From Nematostella vectensis (lineage: Eukaryota > Cnidaria > Anthozoa > Actiniaria > Edwardsiidae), in assembly GCF_932526225.1 (NCBI RefSeq), contig NC_064046.1, positions 250,001 to 310,000 on the forward strand: a DNA stretch of 60,000 nt, written 5' to 3'. The notes below the pieces were generated by a model, which was not told where the DNA came from, searched no databases, and saw nothing but the letters and a program-made list of their open reading frames with translations. The translations under genes and the position numbers were made by a program. Position 1 is the first letter of the stretch, and the number at the start of each line of letters is the position of its first letter. This document shows, in pieces, positions 21,601-31,500 of the stretch.

Positions 21601-24600
21601 GTTGAATTCTCATCTATTTAATGTATTTAATGTGTTGAATTCTCATCTATTTAATGTATTTAATGTGTTGAATTCTCATCTATTTAATGTATTTAATGTG
21701 TTGAATTCTCATCTATTTAATGTGTTGAATTCTCATCTATTTAATGTGTTGAATTCTCATCTATTTAATGTATTTAATGTGTTGAATTCTCATCTATTTA
21801 ATGGATATAATGTGTTGAATTCTCATCTATTTAATGTATTTAATGTGTTGAATTCTCATCTATTTAATGTATTTAATGTGTTGAATTCTCATCTATTTAA
21901 TGTCTTGAATTCTCATCTATTTAATGTATTTAATGTGTTGAATTCTCATCTATTTAATGTGTTGAATTCTCATCTATTTAATGTATTTAATGTGTTGAAT
22001 TTTCATCTATTTAATGTATTTAATGTGTTGAATTCTCATCTATTTAATGTATTTAATGTGTTGAATTCTCATCTATTTAATGTATTTAATGTGTTGAATT
22101 CTCATCTATTTAATGTGTTGAATTCTCATCTATTTAATGTATTTAATGTGTTGAATTCTCATCTATTTAATGTATTTAATGTGTTGAATTCTCATCTATT
22201 TAATGTATTTAATGTGTTGAATTCTCATCTATTTAATGTGTTGAATTCTCATCTATTTAATGTATTTAATGTGTTGAATTCTCATCTATTTAATGTATTT
22301 AATGTATTAATGTGTTGAATTATCATCTATTTAATGTATTATATGTCTATTTAATGTATTTAATGTGTTGAATTCTCATCTATTTAATGTATTTAATGTG
22401 TTGAATTCTCATCTATTTAATGTATTTAATGTGTTGAATTCTCATCTATTTAATGTATTTAATGTGTTGAATTCTCATCTATTTAATGTATTTAATGTGT
22501 TGAATTCTCATCTATTTAATGTATTTAATTGTTGAATTATCATCTATTTAATGTATTTAATGTGTTGAATTATCATCTATTTAATGTATTTAATGTGTTG
22601 AATTCTCATCTATTTAATGTATTTAATGTGTTGAATTATCATCTATTTAATGTATTTAATGTGTTGAATTCTCATCTATTTAATGTATTTAATGTGTTGA
22701 ATTATCATCTATTTAATGTATTTAATGTGTTGAATTCTCATCTATTTAATGTGTTGAATTCTCATCTATTTAATGTGTTGAATTCTCATCTATTTAATGT
22801 ATTTAATGTGTTGAATTCTCATCTATTTAATGTGTTGAATTCTCATCTATTTAATGTATTTAATGTGTTGAATTCTCATCTATTTAATGTATTTAATGTG
22901 TTGAATTCTCATCTATTATGTATTTAATGTGTTGAATTCTCATCTATTTAATGTATTTAATGTGTTGAATTCTCATCTATTTAATGTATTTAATGTGTTG
23001 AATTTTCATCTATTTAATGTATTTAATGTGTTGAATTCTCATCTATTTAATGTATTTAATGTGTTGAATTCTCATCTATTTAATGTATTTAATGTGTTGA
23101 GTTCTCATCTATTTAATGTGTTGAATTCTCATCTATTATTAATGTATTTAATGTGTTGAATTCTCATCTATTTAATGTATTTAATGTGTTGAATTCTCAT
23201 CTATTTAATGTATTTAATGTGTTGAATTCTCATCTATTTAATGTATTTAATGTGTTGAATTCTCATCTATTTAATGTATTTAATGTGTTGAATTCTCATC
23301 TATTTAATGTATTTAATGTGTTGAATTCTCATCTATTTAATGTATTTAATGTGTTGAATTCTCATCTATTTAATGTATTTAATGTGTTGAATTCTCATCT
23401 ATTTAATGTATTTAATGTGTTGAATTCTCATCTATTTAATGTATTTAATGTGTTGAATTCTCATCTATTTAATGTATTTAATGTGTTGAATTCTCATCTA
23501 TTTAATGTATTTAATGTGTTGAATTCTCATCTATTTAATGGATTTAATGTGTTGAATTCTCATCTATTTAATGTATTTAATGTGTTGAATTCTCATCTAT
23601 TTAATGGATTTAATGTGTTGAATTATCATCTATTTAATGGATTTAATGTGTTGAATTATCATCTATTTAATTTGCCTGTTTTAAAAGTAAACTGTACTGT
23701 ACTCCAATCACAGAAAAGACAGACACAAGATTAGTAACCAGAAGAGTTCTATACTTTGAGGTCTTCTGCTTGTGTCTTTCAAAATCATTTAAACGTTTCC
23801 ATTTGTCGGCACTGATGGTTTCCTCTCATGTCACCTCTCCACAAGGCACTGGCCATTTACAAAGTACCATGTGTTATTCCATTAGCAGTTGGAAATCATT
23901 GACAAGAGTTTGTGGAACTCTTAAAAATCGCTATGAAAGTTCAGCTCATTTTTTCATTTTCAGGGATAATCAATTTAAGTAATTCCCCAGTCCATTGACC
24001 TTAATGCCGTATATGGTCTGATACATTGATACAGTACTTACAGCAAAGGACCAGTGAGAGATAGAGATCCCATGCAATAAACTTACAGATACAGTAAAAG
24101 ATTTTGTAAATGAACTCGCGAGAATTGCCACATCTCAACTCCCTTAACCAGCTAGTCCTAGCTTCGTCATGCATTGACAAGGGTTTCTTCTTATTATTTA
24201 TTATTTTATTTATTTCTTGGTTTCTGTGTTTTGTTTTTTAGCCTGTCCACCAGGACGGTATGGCGCACTGTGTGCAAAGTCGTGTAACTGCAGGGACACT
24301 TGCTACTGTGACTCCGTCAGCGGGCTATGCCCTTCCCATCATGCAACAGGATCGGGGCATTTTGCATCAAACCAGACAGAGCAATGTAAGTAGCCAGGAC
24401 AATAGCAAGAAGCCAGGACAATAGCAAGTAGCCAGAACAATAGCAAGTTGCCAGGACAACAGCAAGTTGCCAGGACAGTAGCAAGTTGCCAGGACAATAG
24501 CAAGTAGCCAGGACAATAGCAAGTAGCTATCACAATAGCAAGTAGCCAGGACAATAGCAAGAAGCCAGGACAATAGCAAGTAGCCAGAACAATAGCAAGT

Positions 24601-25373
24601 TGCCAGGACAACAGCAAGTTGCCAGGACAGTGGCAAGTTGCCAGGACAATAGCAAGTAGCCAGGACAACAGCAAGTAGCTATCACAATAGCAAGTAGCCA
24701 GGACAATAGCAAGTAGCCAGGACAATAGCAAGTAGCCAGGACAATAGCAAGTAGCCAGGACAATAGCAAGTAGCCAGGACAATAGCAAGTAGCCAGGACA
24801 ATAGCAAGTAGCCAGGACGACAGCAAGTTGCCAGGACAATAGCAAGTAGCCAGGACAATAGCAAGTAGCTAGGACAATAGTGTCTTTCAAAATTATTTGG
24901 TGGAGCATACATACCTCCATTGCCCCTCCCTTTGATCTGGCCCTGTTTTTTTTTTTTTTCAGGTTAAAGGCAGGTTTAAGAACTATATATGAGACTGTCT
25001 CATCCAAATTTTCCTTCATACCTTTTTTTACCTCTTTTTATTACAAGGGATGGCATGCCTTGAATCGACAAGAGAAGCCCCATATAATCAGGCTAAAGAA
25101 GAAGCGGAGGAGAAATACAGGTGTGCGTTGTCCTGCAAATCCTATTTACGTGCCTGTTTAAAACCCCCAGCAAAACTATAAATTTTCTCACGTACCCTTG
25201 TATTGTTATATTGCAGGATCCTGTTTCCCTGGTTCATCGTGATGGCGTGCGTATGTGCGCTGTGTATTATCGCAATCTCTGTCCTTGTATATCTGGTGTG
25301 CAAAGCAAGAAAACGAGGAAATGGAAGCCACGAGAGATATACTCTTACCAGTAGAGAAGAAGAACTGACATAA
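15692..25373 (+). CDS. NAGPA: NAGPA-1: N-acetylglucosamine-1-phosphodiester alpha-N-acetylglucosaminidase (uncovering enzyme), 8 exons
   Basis: Exons: 15692-16524, 16988-17116, 18276-18472, 18810-18857, 19105-19233, 24242-24385, 25048-25120, 25217-25373; 1710 nt, 569 residues, all phases consistent. The family removes the GlcNAc cap from lysosomal enzymes in the trans-Golgi, exposing mannose-6-phosphate. Seen here: signal peptide (1-30), a basic processing site RRSKR (48-52), a phosphodiester-glycosidase domain with the hallmark DGGGS (300-304), cysteine-rich EGF-like modules in exons 3-6, a transmembrane helix (about 521-546) and a short cytosolic tail ending EEELT. Compared with human NAGPA, exon 5 seems to add an extra EGF/laminin-type module. 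Introns 2, 5 and 6 are expanded by minisatellites. The paralogue is NAGPA-2. A possible polyadenylation signal (AATAAA) is near 25732. Confidence 0.9.
16565..16900. repeat. Degenerate GAT/ATG-rich simple repeat in NAGPA-1 intron 1
   Basis: Runs of GATGATGATGATG and GATAATGATGAT with interruptions. No matching stretch exists in NAGPA-2 intron 1. Confidence 0.75.
17400..18176. repeat. 18-bp minisatellite, about 43 copies, in NAGPA-1 intron 2
   Basis: The unit CCAATAAGCAACCCCTCT repeats with few substitutions; the first units carry GCGCC in place of GCAAC. All six frames show spurious frames up to 241 codons (LLIGEG, NPSPIS) because 18 is divisible by three. NAGPA-2 intron 2 is 491 bp and lacks the array. 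Confidence 0.95.
19250..23671. repeat. 4.4-kb 33/24-bp minisatellite with higher-order structure in NAGPA-1 intron 5
   Basis: The long unit is 33 bp (TTGAATTCTCATCTATTT then AATGTATTTAATGTG) and the short one is 24 bp, lacking the second ATTTAATGT block. The two mix in patterned order. A landmark (TATTATATGTCTATTTAATG) recurs at about 21274 and 22336, exactly 1062 bp apart, with the flanking units in the same order, so a ~1-kb block was duplicated. All units are multiples of three, producing spurious frames up to 682 codons (NVLNSHLFNVF). The array starts 17 bp after the exon 5 donor. Confidence 0.97.
23672..24241. other. Remainder of NAGPA-1 intron 5
   Basis: Unique AT-rich sequence leading into the acceptor TTTTTTAG at 24241. 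No gene seen. Confidence 0.5.
24386..24885. repeat. 19-bp minisatellite, about 26 copies, starting on the NAGPA-1 exon 6 donor
   Basis: The exon ends GAGCAAT and the intron opens GTAAGTAGCCAGGACAATA. From there GTAGCCAGGACAATAGCAA repeats every 19 bp, with variants GTTGCCAGGACAACAGCAA and GTAGCTATCACAATAGCAA. The first unit therefore includes the donor itself, and most later units retain CAAGTAG, one base from a donor core. NAGPA-2 intron 6 (225 bp) starts GTAAGTTG and has no array. Confidence 0.93.
24893..24946. mobile_element. Fragment of the CTGCTACGGCCCTG MITE family
   Basis: AAATTATTTGGTGGAGCATA...CCTCCATTGCCCCTCCCTTTGATCTGGCCCTG matches, with substitutions, the end of the 8776-8941 copy. 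It is a partial copy in NAGPA-1 intron 6. Confidence 0.4.
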
Positions 25374-26317
25374 ACGTACCTTGACCACCCTGACATTGTG
25401 AAAATGGGCGTTGTACTTTTTTTTAATAGCGTACACGAGGTCGTGGCAGTATCCCCTGTAGCTGACTTTGTACAGTCTAGATTCATAAAAAAGCAATTCA
25501 CCTTGCGACAGCGGTGTAGCCAGGTTTTGCTGGGGGGGGGGGGGGGGGTGGCTTCATACGGAAACGTTCTATAATATTTGGCGATTCTTCAATATGCAAA
25601 GACCTCTTTGGGACCCTAATCCCTAGCCTGCTAGATAGGTAGAAATATTGTAGAAAAAAGCAGAATTTTGTGTGTGTTGGTTATTATCTTTTTATGAAAT
25701 CGTCCATCTAATGGGCTTAATCATTCTCAAAAATAAAATTTGTGCAAAAAGAGATATTTGTTATATCAGAAAAATGTTTGCTCCCCACACTTTCCCCTGC
25801 TTTTTAGGCCTCTGCTGGGCTGGCAAATATTTATAAAAGAGGGCTCTGCTAGCAAGGAAGCCGCAGCTTATAAAGAAAGTCGAATCGTTACGATGAAATA
25901 CGATGCCTTTCTTGCAAGAACGCCAAAAAAAACTATTAAGTTTCTATTTACTCTTAATTTTGCGCGTCTTCTTCTTTAACAGATACGTCCCCCCTATTTT
26001 AAGCTTTTTACAGACCGGTATCCAAGCTTTCCAACAGTGCTTTGCGATTCCATCCCTTATCCCTTTTTGCTGTGCTAAGGCGAGCTCAAGTATGTTTGCT
26101 TGTATTTTTCATCAATACAGCTATGAGCATATTGGGAGAGTGCATTAGGACATTATTGATTCTATTGGGACATAATTGAGTCCTGTGCTTATGGATATTT
26201 GCAAGTAAAGGTGGTTTCATAGTGATTTTTCTTGTTTGGCTTTGCCTGGATAAGAAAATAATTTTCTATTCCAAAATATTTGGCTTTATTTAGCTTTGGG
26301 GTGAAAAAAAAGGTCAT
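25374..26317. other. Gene-less stretch after NAGPA-1
   Basis: NAGPA-1 3' UTR and intergenic sequence. A G run of about 18 at 25531-25548, preceded by AGCGGTGTAGCCAGG, looks like another homopolymer-tract MITE end. No coding signal seen. Confidence 0.45.
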
Positions 26318-26534
26318 TGGCCTGGGATCGAACCCCGGCCTTAAGGACAAAACGGAAACCATACATTCGGATTACCCAATCGGTATGGCAGCACAAGGCT
26401 TTTACGGAAGGCTGTAAAAGAGCCCGAAGACCCCAAGCACCGATATTTCCGGCGAATATGCTGTACAACACTCTTGCAAGGTATCCCGCCAACCCGTGCA
26501 TTAATGGGGAGGCATTAACCAGGATCCCAGGCCT
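26318..26534 (-). mobile_element. Element with 11-bp terminal inverted repeats and a tRNA-like end
   Basis: The ends GGCCTGGGATC and GATCCCAGGCC are perfect inverses about 215 bp apart. On the minus strand the last part holds GGGGTTCGATCCCAGG, which resembles a pol III box B, preceded by a possible box-A-like CCGATTGGGTAATCC. It could be a tRNA-derived SINE or a small DNA element; unresolved. Confidence 0.4.
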
Positions 26535-26924
26535 GTAATACGGTTACGCCACGCACAGCTCGCTAAGAAATTGGATAAAAAAAGAAACAGGTCTATTTGG
26601 GCAGGACATCAAAATAGCGAAGAAGACAAAAGACGTTGTTTTGGGAATAGTTGTTTTTTTATCATTTGAAATGCACAAAATAAATAGAAATAAGTTAAGT
26701 GCGATTTAGCGATTCTCATTTTCCTTATGGTTTAACATTATTAACCCAATGACCGGCTTAAATATCGATTAGCAAAAAATTGTGATACTAACTTCGCTGA
26801 CTAAGTTTATCTGTATTTCACTTTGAAAGGCATTAAAAAAAAATCAAAATAAGGGGGGATCTGTTTGTGGGTGTTATTTTTTTTTTGGAGAATTCTGTTT
26901 AAAATGGCCAAGGGTCAATCTGAC

Positions 26925-26925
<1 letters not shown>

Positions 26926-26989
<64 letters not shown>

Positions 26990-27116
26990 ATCATTATTAT
27001 TATCATTATTATTATTATTATTATTATTACTACTATTATTATTATTATTATTATCATCATTATTATTATTACTACTATTATTATTATTATTATTATCATC
27101 ATTATTATTATTATTA

Positions 27117-27178
<62 letters not shown>

Positions 27179-27191
27179 ATCATTATTATAA

Positions 27192-27281
<90 letters not shown>
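26926..27281. repeat. (ATT)n microsatellite, ~355 bp
   Basis: Nearly pure ATT repeat with scattered ATC and ACT variants. It gives a spurious poly-isoleucine frame on the minus strand. Confidence 0.98.
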
Positions 27282-28563
27282 GTTTTTTTTTTTTTACTGA
27301 AAAGGCAATAAATCTTGGGAACGGCTTTTTTTCATCCACGATGCCGAAAAAAAAGTCAGACATCGGTGGACCTTACTCAGCCTTTAACAACGAGTTGTCT
27401 ACTTCACTCTTGGTTGACAGATTTGTCTGAAAAGAGTCTAAGGATGCTGCGTACAGTTGTATTGGTGTTAAAAATATTCAGCTTTAAAACAGATCCAGCC
27501 ATTATTGGAATAATACATCTAGACAGCTAGTGTTGGGTACAGGCCCATGATCCCCTCAAAAACACGCACCAACTGATATGATATCTGAGACTTTTGCCCA
27601 AAATGGGAATTTGTCAAATCATCTTTCCAGATGAATCAAATGACTATATATACTTCTAAATTAAAAGATGGACCCAGTTAAAGATGTTGGTTTTGCAGTC
27701 TTTTATTCAATATATCATGCGATGTAGTTTGAGTGCAAATATATAGATTTTTTTTTTCTTTTCATTTACAGTTCTATGTACAGTGTGACCATAGCTTTGA
27801 TTAAAATTATTCTAAATTATTTTTTACCTACTAACAGGAAAGTAATCTGACTGCAAAACACTCACTGCAGGGCATTTGATTTTATGCATTTCATTCATGT
27901 GGCTGTGGGGTTGACAAATTAGCATCTAGAGAGGGGCCACACCCAATTTGGAATCATTCATTCGTTTATTTATTAATTTCTATGCAATATTTAAGCAGGC
28001 GAGTCTAATTCAGCAAAATTATTAAATTCCTGTTAAAAAGCTGTTACTAGAAATGGGCAACATGACAAGGTAATGAGAATTCTGATATTAAACAATAGAT
28101 AAATAGCATGATTTTCAATCCGTGTTTTCATGGTGTAGTTTGAAAAATGGTGAAAATGATCTACCTTTTTTGAGGGAGAACTAAACAAGACTTTGTTTAA
28201 CCTCAAGATGAACGTGCATTAAGAAGATTATGAACGCAAGAAGCCCGCCTCCCCCCTCGTCGGCAAAATAATTTTTAATCTTGGGATAGCACTTAGAAAC
28301 CACATGTCACTTAGAAACCACATGTCTTAGAAACCACAAAATGCTACGAAGCACGTCGGACATTCACGTGCTAATGAATAAAAAGCGTTACGGTACACTT
28401 CGCGTATCATATGTGAAGTACCTCACTACCCTCATAAACTATCCGCTGGCCATTGTACCGCTGTACGCATATAAACAAACACATCAAACGAACAGTTGGC
28501 CTATGTCACAAGATGCGTAACAAAAGGTGCTTTTAATGTCTAGCTAAACGATGAGAGGGCAAA
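27282..28563. other. Intergenic stretch upstream of NAGPA-2
   Basis: No gene seen. An 18-bp motif (CTTAGAAACCACATGTCA) is repeated about three times at 28289-28340, roughly 230 bp before the NAGPA-2 ATG, and may fall in its promoter. Confidence 0.45.
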
Positions 28564-31500
28564 ATGATCACCCCTTTCTATGTATTATCGTTTATTCTAA
28601 TTGTTTTATTATCAACGGTGATTTGTGTTAACGGCGAAAGTGAATTATTCCCGGATGACTTGCTTTCCCCGTATCACCAATCAAGACAACGTACAAGGCG
28701 TTCTCTTCGCTATATTCGCGATTGCCAGCCAGTTCATTTCGGAAACTTGACTCATGAGGAATACGCCTCCTCTACGACTCTACCGTCTGGTCGACCATTC
28801 GTCCAAATCAAGAATATCTTCTACGAGTACGATGTTGGTTTTAGCAAAAAAGAAGTTCATGGCCATGTAAGCGTGGCGGAAAACCCTCTCAGGACTTTCT
28901 CTATTTTGGAGCCCGTCGAGAATGGAGGCTGTAACAAGTCGCTAAGAGCGACAGTAGCCGAGAGCAGTCGACAAAGGAAGTGTTATGTTGCCTCCAATGC
29001 GGGTTATTTCAGAACCAAGAATGGGAATTGCTTGGGGAATATCGTCAGTAATGGGAATTTAGTCATTGACGCGGATGGCATTCAAAATGTGAATTTCGGT
29101 ATTCGGAAAGACGGTAGCATAGTTACTGGGTACTTATCAGAAGAAATGGTACTAGACCAGGAAAACCCTTTTGTCCAGCTGGTGACTGGTGTTGTGTGGC
29201 TAGTGCGGAATGGCCAGACCTATGTTGATGTGAGTAAGAAGGCGGAGTGTGAGGACCTAGAGGAGACAGGGACTGTGGATCAGTTTGTGAATGTGTTGTC
29301 GGCAAGGACTGCTATTGGTCATGACGCGCAAGGCAGGGTGGTCATTGTCCATGTAGATGGCCGGACATCACATAGAGGGTAAGCGGCTCAGAGGGTTCCC
29401 AACAAATGTGTGGTTAAATTTTTAGTAAGGTTTTTGGTTAAGGAATCTCAATTGCATGGGGGCTTGGGCCCGTGACTCCAACTGGCAATGGGGGCTGTAA
29501 TGCTTATAAAGAAAGCTGTGACACTTTCACAGGCCAGTGGGACCTGAAATCACAATCGTTATATAATCTAGACTACCCTTTTTTTGTGATGAAGGGCTAA
29601 CACTTGAAACGTCAGCGCAACCACTCTGTTTCACAGAGGCTTTTAACATACCATTTCAGTATACCAGTTGATTCATATCTCGTTTACAGAATTCAGGGTC
29701 ACATAAAAACTTTTTTGCCTTTCAATTGTATTTATTGCTTCGTTCTATAGAAATCAAGGTGTGAAGTCCCTATATTCTGTAGTTGCCCCTATCCAGCATA
29801 TCATTATAGAGACATAAATCCTTATCTGGTGTTTTAGGATGAATTTGTACACATTTGCCAAACTGCTGTTAAAGTATGGCCTGGTGAATGCTATTAATCT
29901 TGACGGAGGCGGCTCAACAACGATAGTGGTGAATGGTACCGTGGTGAACTACCCTAGTGATGGATGGTGAGCATCTAGCATAATAAATCCCAAGTATATA
30001 GTTATTTTTTCACCAATTTTGTGACCATATCCTTTTTTATTATTACTGTTGCCCCCCCAAAATGTGAATTTTCCTAGTGATGAATGCATGAGATTTCCCA
30101 CTGGGGAAACAATAAACCCTCTGGCAGAGACCAGTGATAGTGCTTAAAATACACTCAAGGGGTTCTTGATATAAAGCCAACAGCTTCATATACAGCCTGT
30201 AGCTCTGTTGTGCCTTCTGCACGTCCAGTATAACTGGTGGAAAATAATTAAATAAATAAATAAATAATAATCTCAAGTGTTACCTTTATTTACTGTATAT
30301 TGCAAGAAATGTTTTTGTATTTGCTTTAATTATTAATTGTTTTACTTATATTATGAATGTAATCCAAAGAAGTATGCTTTTGGAATTGTTTTGGCTTGGA
30401 GCTTTGATCATGTATTGCTATTTTATAATCATGATTGCATTTTAAAATTTTTTTAAGTGGTGACTTCATCTGTGCGAGAGAGGTTTCCACCATTGCCTGT
30501 TTCCACACCCCAGACTGTGATCCGCTGGACTGTAATGGGCGTGGCACATGTCAGATGGGGGAGTGTGTCTGTGACCATCCCTGGACAGGCCCTGGGTGTG
30601 GCACCCTTGAGTGCAAACTAACAAATTGCTCCATGAATGGAGTTTGTACTAAAGGTAGGTCAGTGTTTATAAAATATTTATTATAAAGATAATCAGAGTA
30701 TGTCATGGTCAATGTATGAAGAAGAAAATGGTAAACTGTTGTCGCGCCTTATGCTGTATTCACACCAAAAACCATTGTTTAGTTAAACAAGGTTTTTCTT
30801 TGCCTGATATCTTGCCAAGTTTCTCATTGTGTTCAATTCTTACTAGTGTGTAACATGTACAGCACAGTCTATTCAGTTTTATTCTTGGTTCTGTCCACTC
30901 TTGGAAGATTGAGATTTAAACCAGAATTAAACCACCTTAAAACTGGTTTAAGTGCTGGTGTAAATGCGGTATAAGAAGCTTCTACATTAGCCATTATACT
31001 TGAAGTATTCTGCTCAATTTAAAGTAAAAGGGAAGCAATGTGTAATAATGGAATGCAATTGTTTTTTTCCCTACAGATGGTTGTTTGTGCAACACAGGTT
31101 GGATGGGAAGAGATTGTTCTAAAGGTGCCCACAGTTTGCTTTCATGTTTAAATCTCCCTTATCCTTTTCTTCACTCTAAAACACAGAGGTGCCAAATCCA
31201 CTGGCACTGACTTCAGGACATTTAACCTTAAATAACATGTCTCAGTAACAGAAGACAATTTTATTTCTATTCTTGCATCTTGGGTAAAGATTCTGGAATG
31301 TTATTTTCAGTGGATTCAGGCTGCTGAACTAGGTATCTTAGATTCTTAGATTTTGCAATGCTGGCACTGTATTCAGTGATTTTAACTTTGCTCTTATCTT
31401 CTGATCCGTTTAAATTTAAGTAAGTGTTCATTATTTAATACCTTGAGGGGGGGGGGGGGGGGGAGGGAAGATATTGGGGAGCCAATATCTCTCCTACAGT

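Noticed and set aside
19208-23734. Very long open frames (682, 283, 193 codons; NVLNSHLFNVF repeats)
   Set aside because: Pure tandem-repeat by-product: 33- and 24-bp units keep the frame. They lie wholly in NAGPA-1 intron 5 and have no unique sequence.
26899-27363. Poly-isoleucine frame
   Set aside because: ATT microsatellite.
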